Source of the DNA: Candidatus Rokuibacteriota bacterium
GTDB lineage: Bacteria > Methylomirabilota > Methylomirabilia > Rokubacteriales > CSP1-6
Length of the DNA stretch: 5,826 nucleotides
Assembly: GCA_016206385.1 (NCBI GenBank)
Contig: JACQRS010000391.1
Span: 1-5,826, forward strand
Direction of reading: 5' to 3'
In this document: positions 1-5,826 of the stretch, in pieces
Layout of the letters: each line of letters opens with the position of its first letter
How positions within the stretch are numbered: position 1 is the stretch's first letter
Position numbers and translations under genes: made by a program
The notes under the pieces: generated by a model
Seen by the model: only the letters and a program-made list of their open reading frames with translations
Told to the model about the DNA's origin: nothing
Databases searched by the model: none

Positions 1-1
1 C

Positions 2-307
2 ACCGGGCTGGTCGTGCAGTGCCAGAACGAGCGCTCGCAGCTCCGCAACCGGGACACGGCGCTGCGCATCCTGCGCGCCCGCCTCTACGAGCAGGCCGAG
101 CAGAAGCAGCGGGAGGAGCTGGCCGAGCTGACCGGTGAGAAGAAGGAGATCGCCTTCGGAAGCCAGATCCGCTCCTACACCTTCCACCCCTACCAGCTCA
201 TCAAGGACCACCGCACCGGCCTCGAGGTCGGTAACGTCGAGGCGGTGATGGACGGCGAGCTGGACGCCTTCATCAAGGCGTACCTCCTGGCCGAGAAACT
301 CGCATAG
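2..307 (+). CDS. prfB: Peptide chain release factor 2, C-terminal part (5' end outside window)
   Basis: This is the last 101 residues of a class I release factor, open at the left edge in the frame starting at base 2 and ending at TAG 305-307. RF2 recognises UGA and UAA stop codons in the ribosomal A site and triggers hydrolysis of peptidyl-tRNA. The visible part begins TGLVVQCQNERSQ, the conserved stretch that follows the catalytic GGQ loop, which itself lies just outside the window. Further on, GSQIRSYTFHPYQLIKDHRT and a DGELDAFI motif near the C terminus match the RF2 tail. The GSQIRSY wording and the coupling to lysS favour RF2 over RF1, but the stop-codon-recognition tripeptide is not in view. 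The programmed +1 frameshift site common in prfB would lie upstream and cannot be assessed. lysS begins 4 nt after the stop, so the two are probably cotranscribed. Confidence 0.93.
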   Translation, partial: TGLVVQCQNERSQLRNRDTALRILRARLYEQAEQKQREELAELTGEKKEIAFGSQIRSYTFHPYQLIKDHRTGLEVGNVEAVMDGELDAFIKAYLLAEKLA

Positions 308-311
308 GGCC

Positions 312-1820
312 GTGAGCGACGACAACGAGCTGATCCGCCGCCGCCTGGCCAAGCTCCGGGCCCTCCGGGAGCGCGGGATCGATCCCTTCGGGAGCCGCTA
401 TCCCGTGACCCACTGGGTTCGCGACTTCGAGCGCCTCAGGGACCGGGCCACCGAAGAGGAGCTCAGGAACCTCGGCACGGTGAGCGTGGCGGGGCGCATC
501 ATGGCGCTCAGGCACCACGGCAAGACGTGCTTCGCCCACCTACGGGACTACACGGGGCAGATCCAGCTCTACGCCCGCGCGGACCAGCTGGCGGACGACT
601 ACGCGCTCTTCACCGAGCTGGATGTGGGTGACTTCATCGGGGCCACGGGAGAGCTGTTCAGGACGCGCACGGGGGAGCTGACCGTGGCGGTCAAATCTTT
701 CGCGTTCCTGGCCAAGTCGCTGCGGCCCCTCCCGGAGAAGTGGCACGGCCTCAAGGATGTGGAGACCCGATACCGGCAGCGCTACGTGGACCTCCTCGTG
801 AACCAGGGGGTCAGGGAAGTGTTTACCCTGAAGAGCCGCCTGATCAAGGCGGTCCGCGAGTTCCTGGATGCGCGGGGGTTCCTCGAGGTCGAGACCCCTA
901 TGATGCAGCCGATCCCCGGCGGGGCGGCGGCCCGGCCGTTCGTCACCCACCACAACGCCCTCGGCACGGATCTCTATCTCCGGGTCGCCCCGGAGCTCTA
1001 TCTCAAGCGGCTCGTGGTGGGCGGGCTCGACCGGGTCTACGAGATCAACCGGAACTTCCGCAACGAGGGCGTCTCCACCCAGCATCACCCGGAGTTCACC
1101 ATGCTGGAGTTCTACCAGGCGTACGCCGATGCGGGCGACCTGATGGAGCTGACCGAGGCCCTCCTTCTCCACCTGGCCCAATCCCTCACGGGAAGCCCGC
1201 GCTTGACCTACCAGGGAGAGAGCGTCGATCTCTCCCCGCCGTGGCGTCGGCTGAGCTTCTTTCAGGGACTGAGCGAGGCGCTCGGAGCCCCCGTGGCTCC
1301 CGACGCTGATCCGGGAAGCGTCCAGCGATTGGCCCGGGCGAAAGGCATTGAAGTCGACTCTGAAGCGATCGGAGGGCAGTTATGGAAAGAGTTGTTTGAA
1401 ACCCTCGTGGAGCCCACCCTGGCCGAGCCCACGTTCGTCTTCGATTTTCCCCTCGAGCTCTCTCCCCTTTCCAAGCGCAGGCGCGAGAACCCGAGGCTCG
1501 CCGACCGCTTCGAGCTCTTCGCGGCCAGAACCGAGCTGGCCAACGCCTACACCGAGCTCAACGACCCCCACGAGCAGCGGGAGCGCTTCCGGGAGCAAGC
1601 CACCCAGCGGGAGCGCGGAGACGACGAAGCCCACTGGCTGGACGAGGACTTCATCCGGGCGCTCGAGTACGGCATGCCCCCCACCGCGGGGGAAGGGATC
1701 GGAATCGACCGGCTCGTGATGCTGTTCGCCGATCAACCCTCGATCCGGGACGTCATCCTGTTCCCGGCCCTGAGACCCGAGTCCCAGGCCGCGGGAGCGG
1801 GGAACGGTGAGGAGCGTTGA
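312..1820 (+). CDS. lysS: Lysyl-tRNA synthetase, class II
   Basis: This 502-residue cytoplasmic enzyme charges tRNA-Lys with lysine using ATP. An N-terminal helical segment (about 1-50) leads into an OB-fold anticodon-binding domain (about 57-135, starting VSVAGRIMALRHHGK). The class II catalytic core follows. Motif 1 lies around 184-200 (GFLEVETPMM), motif 2 around 247-266 (RNFRNEG, then HHPEFTMLE) and motif 3 around 460-473 (GEGIGIDRLVML), with the family ending IRDVILFPALRP at 478-489. A low-complexity tail of about 13 residues extends past the usual end. The length is typical of bacterial LysS. GTG at 312 is chosen because the protein then begins MSDDNELIRRRLAKLRALRERG, as in the family, and no in-frame start lies between it and the prfB stop. 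No good ribosome binding site is visible, so initiation probably depends on coupling to prfB. The stop overlaps the next gene's ATG. Confidence 0.97.
   Translation: MSDDNELIRRRLAKLRALRERGIDPFGSRYPVTHWVRDFERLRDRATEEELRNLGTVSVAGRIMALRHHGKTCFAHLRDYTGQIQLYARADQLADDYALFTELDVGDFIGATGELFRTRTGELTVAVKSFAFLAKSLRPLPEKWHGLKDVETRYRQRYVDLLVNQGVREVFTLKSRLIKAVREFLDARGFLEVETPMMQPIPGGAAARPFVTHHNALGTDLYLRVAPELYLKRLVVGGLDRVYEINRNFRNEGVSTQHHPEFTMLEFYQAYADAGDLMELTEALLLHLAQSLTGSPRLTYQGESVDLSPPWRRLSFFQGLSEALGAPVAPDADPGSVQRLARAKGIEVDSEAIGGQLWKELFETLVEPTLAEPTFVFDFPLELSPLSKRRRENPRLADRFELFAARTELANAYTELNDPHEQRERFREQATQRERGDDEAHWLDEDFIRALEYGMPPTAGEGIGIDRLVMLFADQPSIRDVILFPALRPESQAAGAGNGEER
1809..1814 (+). promoter_or_regulatory. 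Ribosome binding site for the Lol permease gene
   Basis: GAGGAG lies inside the last codons of lysS and ends 5 nt before the ATG at 1820. It decides the start in favour of ATG 1820 over the TTG immediately upstream at 1817, which would leave too little spacing. Because lysS ends with TGA at 1818-1820, terminating ribosomes finish exactly at this start. Confidence 0.65.
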
Positions 1821-3061
1821 TGACGGGTCAGGGACTGCCGTTCGAGTTGTTCCTGGGTCTCCGCTACCTCCGGGCGCGGGGCAGCCGCACGAACCTCTCC
1901 CTCTTCGTCTGGACCGGGATCGGCGGCGTCTTCCTCGGCGTCAGCGCGCTGATCGTGGTGCTCGCGGTCATGACGGGCTTCCAGGACGGCATCAAGGAAC
2001 GGATCATCGCGGTCAACCCGCACATCCTGATTCTGGAGGTAGGGGGCCGCGGGCTTGCGGACTTCCGCGCTGTGGCAGAGCGCGTGAGAGGGGTCCCCGG
2101 GGTGAAGGCGGCAGCGCCCTTCGTGCTCCAGCAGGCGCTGTTCACCACCGCCGGCGGCGCCACGGGCGGCCTCGTGCGTGGCGTCGACCTGTCGGATCCG
2201 ATCGTCCGGGCTGACCTTGAAGGCCGGCTCAAAATGGGGAAGCTCGGGGACCTCGACGGCCCGGCCGCCGCAACGGGGATCATCCTCGGCCGGGAGCTGG
2301 CCCGCGCTCTCGGCGTCGTCCCGGGGGACGCAGTGACCGTCATCTCCCCCCGCGGGGCGCTGACAGCGGTGGGGATGGTGCCGAAGATGCGTCGCTTTAC
2401 CGTGGCCGGCCTCTTCGAGGCGGGGATGTACGAATACGACGCCTCGCTGGCCTACGTGGCCCTCCCGGCGGCCCAGGAGTTCGCCGGCTTGGAGGACCGG
2501 GTGACCGGCGTCGAGGTCAAGCTCCACGACCCGTTCGCCGCGAAGGCCGTGGGCAGGGCCATCGCAGCCGGGCTGGGGTTTCCCTTCTGGATCCGCGACT
2601 GGATGGAGATGAACCGAAACCTCTTCGCCGCGCTGCAGCTCGAGAAGCTGGCGCTGTTCATCATCGTCACCATCATCGTCCTGGTGGCAGCCTTCGCGAT
2701 CATCGGCCACCTGGTTCTCCTGGTCGCCGAGAAGCGCAAGGAGATCGGCATCGTGAAGGCCATGGGCGCGCCGGCGGGAAGCATCGCGGCCGTCTTCCTC
2801 TGGGTGGGAATGCTGATCGGCGTGGTGGGAACGGCGGCCGGGAGCTGCTTGGGCTTGGCGCTGATCTGGGTGCAGAACACTTACAAGATCATCCGGCTGG
2901 CGGGAGAGGTCTACCAGATCGACCACCTGCCGATGAAGCTCACCTGGCTCGACTTCGCACTGGTGGTGGGCGCCACCCTTCTGATCGCGTTCCTCGCGAC
3001 CCTCTCGCCGGCCCGCCGGGCTGCGGCCCTCGATCCCGCCGACGTCCTCCGCTATGAGTGA
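1820..3061 (+). CDS. lolC: Lipoprotein-releasing ABC transporter permease (LolC/LolE/LolF family)
   Basis: This 413-residue inner-membrane protein is the transmembrane part of the Lol complex, which extracts outer-membrane lipoproteins from the inner membrane and passes them to LolA. One membrane segment lies near the N terminus (about 27-51), followed by a large periplasmic domain (about 52-275). Three C-terminal membrane segments follow (about 278-303, 322-350 and 378-398), giving the MacB/FtsX-type topology. Family landmarks are PFELFLGLRYLRAR at 7-20, MTGFQDGIKERI at 51-62, GLFEAGMYEYD at 197-207, the cytoplasmic coupling helix EKRKEIGIVKAMGA at 304-317, IDHLPMKL at 367-374 and the ending ADVLRYE. 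The loop at about 176-192 (SPRGALTAVGMVPKMRR) sits where LolC carries the LolA-binding Hook. Its ATG overlaps the lysS stop by one base, and its 3' end overlaps lolD by 8 bases. Only one permease is seen here, so LolF (homodimer) is a possible better name. Confidence 0.93.
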   Translation: MTGQGLPFELFLGLRYLRARGSRTNLSLFVWTGIGGVFLGVSALIVVLAVMTGFQDGIKERIIAVNPHILILEVGGRGLADFRAVAERVRGVPGVKAAAPFVLQQALFTTAGGATGGLVRGVDLSDPIVRADLEGRLKMGKLGDLDGPAAATGIILGRELARALGVVPGDAVTVISPRGALTAVGMVPKMRRFTVAGLFEAGMYEYDASLAYVALPAAQEFAGLEDRVTGVEVKLHDPFAAKAVGRAIAAGLGFPFWIRDWMEMNRNLFAALQLEKLALFIIVTIIVLVAAFAIIGHLVLLVAEKRKEIGIVKAMGAPAGSIAAVFLWVGMLIGVVGTAAGSCLGLALIWVQNTYKIIRLAGEVYQIDHLPMKLTWLDFALVVGATLLIAFLATLSPARRAAALDPADVLRYE

Positions 3062-3734
3062 CCTCCTGGTGGCGCGCGAGCTGGAGAAGGAGTACCGGAG
3101 CGGGCCGGAGGCGGTGCGAGTCCTTCGCGGGGTAAGCCTGTCGGTGAGCGCGGGCGAGTGTGTGGCGGTGGTGGGCGCCTCCGGGGTGGGGAAATCCACG
3201 TTGCTTCACCTCCTCGGCGCGCTCGACCGTCCGACCGCCGGTCAGGTGCTGTTCGACGGGGAGGACGTGTACGCCCGCCCGGAGAGCGGGCTGGCCCGCT
3301 TTCGCCGGACGGAGGTGGGGTTCATCTTCCAGTTCTACAACCTCCTGGGCGAGCTGACGGCCCTGGAGAACGCCATGCTCCCGGCGCTGCTCCAGCGGCG
3401 ACCGCACGACGAGGCGCGGGCGCGCGCGGCCGAGGCCCTGAGCGAGGTGGGGCTCGGCGACCGGCAGCGGCATCGGCCGGGGGAGCTGTCGGGCGGCGAG
3501 CAGCAGCGGGTGGCTATTGCCCGCGCCCTGGTCGGCCGGCCCCGGCTGATTCTGGCTGACGAACCGACCGGCAACCTGGACCCGAAGACGAGCGAGGTCA
3601 TTTTCGACCTCTTTCTCAGGCTCCAGGCGGAGCGAGGGCTGGCCTTCGTGATCGCCACGCACAACCAGGAGCTCGCGCGAAAGGCCGACCGCGGCTACCG
3701 GCTCGTGGACGGACGCGCCGTGCCGTGGCCTTAG
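3054..3734 (+). CDS. lolD: Lipoprotein-releasing ABC transporter ATP-binding protein LolD
   Basis: This 226-residue ABC ATPase powers lipoprotein release by the permease encoded just upstream. The motifs are in standard order and intact: Walker A GASGVGKST at 41-49, the Q-loop glutamine at 93 (FQFYNLLGELTALEN), the ABC signature LSGGEQQRVAIARAL at 145-159, Walker B with catalytic glutamate 170 (LILADEPTGNLD, 165-176) and the H-loop histidine 203 (ATHN). The length and the short C terminus ending soon after YRLVDGR match LolD and other MacB-type ATPases. The sequence alone does not separate LolD cleanly from MacB or FtsE, so the name rests on the adjoining LolC-type permease. ATG 3054 lies inside the end of the permease gene. 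No Shine-Dalgarno sequence precedes it, which implies reinitiation by ribosomes ending at TGA 3059-3061. Confidence 0.92.
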   Translation: MSDLLVARELEKEYRSGPEAVRVLRGVSLSVSAGECVAVVGASGVGKSTLLHLLGALDRPTAGQVLFDGEDVYARPESGLARFRRTEVGFIFQFYNLLGELTALENAMLPALLQRRPHDEARARAAEALSEVGLGDRQRHRPGELSGGEQQRVAIARALVGRPRLILADEPTGNLDPKTSEVIFDLFLRLQAERGLAFVIATHNQELARKADRGYRLVDGRAVPWP

Positions 3735-3750
3735 CCGGCGACCCATCGCA

Positions 3751-3759
3751 TGGTACACT
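3751..3759 (+). promoter_or_regulatory. Possible extended -10 promoter for ilvE
   Basis: TGGTACACT fits the extended -10 pattern TGn followed by a TATAAT-like hexamer (TACACT, four of six). The sequence 17 nt upstream, TTAGCC at 3731-3736, is a poor -35 with three of six matches. Initiation would fall near A3766, leaving a leader of about 28 nt with no room for an attenuator or riboswitch. The motif is short and this is prediction only. Confidence 0.45.
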
Positions 3760-3783
3760 CTCCCTACATTCACTCCAAAAGCC

Positions 3784-3788
3784 GAGGA
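3784..3788 (+). promoter_or_regulatory. Ribosome binding site for ilvE
   Basis: GAGGA ends 5 nt before ATG 3794, which is good spacing. It supports that ATG as the start over the in-frame GTG at 3725, which lies inside lolD and lacks such a site. Confidence 0.6.
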
Positions 3789-3793
3789 CGACC

Positions 3794-4861
3794 ATGAACG
3801 ACGCGATCCGGATCACCCGGGCGGCCACGCGGAAGCCGAAGCCGAAGGACAGTGAGCTGGGGTTTGGCACGGTCTTCGCCGATCACATGTTCCTGGCGGA
3901 CTTCCAGGAAGAGAAGGGGTGGTACGACCCGCGTATCGAGCCGTACGGGCCTCTGACCCTGGACCCGGCCACAGCGGTCCTGCACTACGCGCAGGCGGTG
4001 TTCGAGGGGCTCAAGGCCTTCCGTGGCGTGGACGGGCGCGTGCGCCTGTTCCGGCCCCACAAGCACATCGAGCGGCTGAACACCTCCGCCAAGCGCATGC
4101 GTATCCCGCCGCTGGACCCGGACCTCGCGCTCCGCTCACTCGTGGAGCTGGTGGGGCTCGAGCGTGACTGGGTGCCCTCGAGTGTCGGGACGTCACTCTA
4201 CATCCGGCCAACCATCGTCGCGACCGAGCCGTTCCTGGGTGTCCGTCCGGCGAAGTCGTACCTGTACTTCGTGATCCTGTCGCCCGTCGGCGCCTACTAT
4301 CCCGAGGGCATGAACCCGGTCAAGATCCTCGTCATGGAGAAGTACGTCCGCGCGGTGGAGGGCGGGGTTGGTGCGGCAAAGACCGGTGGTAACTACGCCG
4401 CGAGCCTGCTCCCCGCCGAGGAGGCCCACGCCGCTGGGTTCACCCAGGTTCTCTACCTCGACGGCGTCCACCGGAAATACGTCGAGGAAGTGGGGACCAT
4501 GAACATCATGCTCCGCCTCGGCGACGAGGTCGTAACGCCCCCGCTCACCGGCACGATCCTCCCCGGCGTCACGCGGGACTCGGTGCTGGCCCTGCTGCGC
4601 GAGTGGGGATTCGCCGTGTCCGAGCGACCGATCAGTATGGACGAGGTCATCGATGCCGCCCGCAACGAAACGCTCCGCGAGGTGTGGGGGACCGGGACTG
4701 CGGCGGTCATCTCGCCGGTCGGGGAGCTGGCGTACCGCAACCAGCGCATGGTGATCAACGACGGCCGGATCGGCGAGCTCACGCAACGCCTCTACGAGTC
4801 CATCGTGGACATTCAGTACGGGCGCGTCCGCGACACGCGCGGCTGGACCCTGGAGGTCTAG
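3794..4861 (+). CDS. ilvE: Branched-chain amino acid aminotransferase (type II BCAT)
   Basis: This 355-residue, PLP-dependent fold-type IV enzyme interconverts leucine, isoleucine and valine with their 2-oxo acids, using glutamate/2-oxoglutarate. It performs the last step of branched-chain amino acid synthesis in the cytoplasm. Landmarks in order are ELGFGTVFADHMF (21-33), LHYAQAVFEGLKAFR (63-77), YIRPTIVATEP (136-146), AAKTGGNYAAS (194-204) with Lys196 as the expected Schiff-base lysine, and EEVGTMNI (231-238). They are followed by LTGTILPGVTRDS (251-263) and the phosphate-binding GTGTAAVISPVG (299-310). The length and the VFADHMF/GTMNI wording fit the longer type II BCATs (eukaryotic and Bacillus-like), not the roughly 310-residue E. 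coli IlvE. D-amino acid and aminodeoxychorismate family members are shorter and lack these motifs. ATG 3794 is chosen for its ribosome binding site and because the residues upstream of it look unconserved. The neighbours give no pathway link. Confidence 0.94.
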   Translation: MNDAIRITRAATRKPKPKDSELGFGTVFADHMFLADFQEEKGWYDPRIEPYGPLTLDPATAVLHYAQAVFEGLKAFRGVDGRVRLFRPHKHIERLNTSAKRMRIPPLDPDLALRSLVELVGLERDWVPSSVGTSLYIRPTIVATEPFLGVRPAKSYLYFVILSPVGAYYPEGMNPVKILVMEKYVRAVEGGVGAAKTGGNYAASLLPAEEAHAAGFTQVLYLDGVHRKYVEEVGTMNIMLRLGDEVVTPPLTGTILPGVTRDSVLALLREWGFAVSERPISMDEVIDAARNETLREVWGTGTAAVISPVGELAYRNQRMVINDGRIGELTQRLYESIVDIQYGRVRDTRGWTLEV

Positions 4862-4911
4862 GGTGGGCGCGGCCGGCGTGAAAAAGGCTAGGAGGGCGGG
4901 GTCCCGTTGGG

Positions 4912-4917
4912 TATAAT
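4912..4917 (+). promoter_or_regulatory. Likely -10 element of the clpC promoter
   Basis: A perfect TATAAT stands out in this GC-rich intergenic stretch, 72 nt before the clpC start. The matching -35 region is weak: 17 nt upstream lies TAGGAG (4889-4894), only two of six against TTGACA. A TG at 4908-4909 is one base too far upstream for a canonical extended -10. Transcription would start near 4924, leaving a leader of about 66 nt. I see no CIRCE element and no CtsR-type direct repeat, so heat-shock control of those kinds is not supported. Confidence 0.6.
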
Positions 4918-4946
4918 AGGCGTGGGCTTTGGCCCGGCAGCGTAGA

Positions 4947-4966
4947 CCGGTTGGCAGTCCGAACGG
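4947..4966 (+). other. Predicted hairpin in the clpC leader
   Basis: An inverted repeat with arms CCGGTTGG (4947-4954) and CCGAACGG (4959-4966) can form an 8-bp RNA stem with one G/A mismatch and one G-U pair, closed by the loop CAGT. It ends 4 nt before the Shine-Dalgarno sequence. No U-tract follows, so it is not an intrinsic terminator. It could position or restrict ribosome access or stabilise the mRNA, but such stems also arise by chance in GC-rich DNA. Confidence 0.4.
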
Positions 4967-4970
4967 CCGG

Positions 4971-4980
4971 AAGGAGGTGA
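4971..4980 (+). promoter_or_regulatory. Full-length Shine-Dalgarno sequence of clpC
   Basis: AAGGAGGTGA matches the anti-Shine-Dalgarno tail of 16S rRNA over ten bases, far better than any other gene in the window. It lies 9 nt before GTG 4990. Its last three bases are an in-frame TGA, so the coding frame cannot extend further upstream and GTG 4990 is the first possible start. Confidence 0.85.
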
Positions 4981-4989
4981 CGGACGCCA

Positions 4990-5826
4990 GTGTTCGAGCG
5001 ATTCACGGAGCGGGCGCGGCGGGTCATCATTCTTGCGCGTGAGGAGGCCGGACGGTTTCGCCACGACTTCGTGGGAACCGAGCACATCCTCCTCGGCTTG
5101 ATCCGGGACGGCGAGGGGATCGCGACGGCGGTCCTCCAGCGCCTCGGCCTGAAGCTCGAGACGGTCAAGGCGGAGGTCGAACGGGCCTTGGCGGGGTTTC
5201 CCAAGACTCTGACGTTCGGCGAGGTTCCGTTCACGCCCCAGGCCAAGCGCGTGCTGGAGCTCTCCATCGAAGAGGCCCGCCAGCTCGGTCACAACTACAT
5301 CGGGACCGAGCACCTGCTCCTCGGCCTCATGAAGGAAGGCCAGTCCATCGGCGCCAAGATCCTCGAATCGCTCGGCGCAAAGCTCGACGAGGTGCGCCAG
5401 GAAACCCTGGCGCTGCTGGGCGACCAGTACTACCCGCGGCCGAAGAAGCGCTCCCAGACGCCCGTCCTCGACGAGTTCGCGCGCGACCTCACCCAGCTGG
5501 CCCGCGAGGGAAAGCTGGATCCGGTCATCGGGCGGGAGATGGAGATCGAGCGGGTGATCCAGATCCTGTCCCGGCGGACCAAGAACAATCCCGTGCTGAT
5601 CGGGGAGCCGGGGGTGGGCAAGACCGCCATCGTCGAAGGCCTCGCCCAGAAGATCGTGAACCACGACGTGCCCGACGAGCTGGCCGGAAAGCGTCTGCTC
5701 CAGCTGGACCTTGGGGCCCTGGTGGCAGGCACCAAGTACCGGGGTCAGTTCGAGGAGCGGCTGAAGGCGGTGATGAAGGAGATCCGTCAGTCCGAGAACG
5801 TGATCCACTTCCTGGACGAGCTGCAC
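4990..5826 (+). CDS. clpC: ATP-dependent Clp protease ATP-binding subunit ClpC (3' end outside window)
   Basis: The first 279 residues of a ClpC-type AAA+ unfoldase are visible, open at the right edge. ClpC hexamers unfold proteins and feed them to the ClpP peptidase for quality control and regulated proteolysis. Two Clp_N repeats come first, about 3-66 (VGTEHILLGLIRDGEGIA) and 79-143 (IGTEHLLLGLMKEGQSIG). A linker and the first AAA+ domain follow: LDPVIGRE 176-183, Walker A GEPGVGKT 205-212, pore loop KYRG at 249-252 and Walker B ending in DE at 276-277. The start MFERFTERARRVI matches the family consensus, and a stop codon in frame 10 nt upstream excludes a longer form. ClpC is favoured over ClpA and ClpB by the MFERFTERA start and the twin IGTEHLLLGL repeats. 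The M-domain that would settle it, between the two ATPase domains, is outside the window. A histidine (273) in the Walker B strand is unusual. No mcsA, mcsB or ctsR gene precedes it. Confidence 0.95.
   Translation, partial: MFERFTERARRVIILAREEAGRFRHDFVGTEHILLGLIRDGEGIATAVLQRLGLKLETVKAEVERALAGFPKTLTFGEVPFTPQAKRVLELSIEEARQLGHNYIGTEHLLLGLMKEGQSIGAKILESLGAKLDEVRQETLALLGDQYYPRPKKRSQTPVLDEFARDLTQLAREGKLDPVIGREMEIERVIQILSRRTKNNPVLIGEPGVGKTAIVEGLAQKIVNHDVPDELAGKRLLQLDLGALVAGTKYRGQFEERLKAVMKEIRQSENVIHFLDELH

Noticed and set aside
740..1309. Alternative plus-strand frame of 189 codons inside lysS.
   Set aside because: It overlaps the catalytic core of lysS in another frame and gives a Gly/Pro/Arg-rich product typical of an off-frame reading of GC-rich DNA.
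1817..1819. TTG at 1817 as the start of the Lol permease.
   Set aside because: It sits only 2 nt after GAGGAG and is followed at once by ATG 1820 with proper spacing.
1733..3199. Long open frame of 488 codons on the minus strand, antisense to the Lol permease gene.
   Set aside because: It lies opposite a well-supported gene, its translation is rich in Arg, Pro, His and Asp without a recognisable domain, and such frames are expected opposite GC-rich codons. No ribosome binding site was evident.
3722..3745. Possible terminator at the end of lolD (GGC, CTTA, GCC).
   Set aside because: The stem is only three base pairs and no T-tract follows.
3725..3793. GTG at 3725 as an upstream start for ilvE, adding 23 residues.
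   Set aside because: It overlaps the end of lolD, has no ribosome binding site and adds unconserved residues, while ATG 3794 has GAGGA at good spacing.
4862..4890. Possible terminator after ilvE around the GGCCGGC palindrome.
   Set aside because: The palindrome has no loop and is followed by an A-run, not a T-run, so it does not fit an intrinsic terminator on the + strand.
4977..5042. Short leader frame starting at GTG 4977 and overlapping the clpC start in another frame.
   Set aside because: Its start codon lies inside the Shine-Dalgarno sequence itself, so it has no ribosome binding site of its own, and the 21-residue product overlaps clpC coding sequence.
4888..5826. Open frame of 312 codons on the minus strand opposite clpC.
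   Set aside because: The plus strand encodes an unmistakable ClpC N terminus over the same bases. The minus product has no recognisable motif and is a codon-bias shadow.

Overview
The window is a compact, GC-rich (roughly two-thirds G+C) stretch of bacterial chromosome. It carries six protein-coding genes, all on the + strand. Every gene has a recognisable family, and I see no mobile element, CRISPR array, tRNA, rRNA or broken gene. The Lol lipoprotein-export genes imply a diderm bacterium with an outer membrane. ClpC rather than ClpA, a bacillus-like type BCAT and the order prfB-lysS-lolC-lolD point away from gammaproteobacteria. They suggest a GC-rich deltaproteobacterium-like or NC10/Rokubacteria-like lineage. 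That placement is inference from gene content and has not been tested by any search.

Region 1 (1-3734) looks like one transcription unit. It holds the end of prfB (peptide chain release factor 2), then lysS (class II lysyl-tRNA synthetase) after a 4-nt gap. The Lol permease gene overlaps the lysS stop by one base, and lolD overlaps the permease gene by 8 bases. The tight packing implies translational coupling of two translation genes with the inner-membrane machine that releases lipoproteins to the periplasmic carrier LolA. Only one LolC/E-type permease is seen, so the complex may be a homodimer of the LolF kind.

Region 2 (3735-4861) holds a branched-chain amino acid aminotransferase gene (ilvE). 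A 59-nt gap before it contains an extended -10-like element, so it may have its own promoter.

Region 3 (4862-5826) has a 128-nt intergenic stretch with a consensus TATAAT box, a short leader hairpin and a full 10-nt Shine-Dalgarno sequence. It precedes clpC, an AAA+ protease regulatory subunit that runs off the right edge just after the Walker B motif of its first ATPase domain.

This is essentially an ordinary housekeeping region. I found no new system. The points worth a second look are the clpC leader, a histidine in the ClpC Walker B strand, the single Lol permease, and the placement of ilvE between lolD and clpC.
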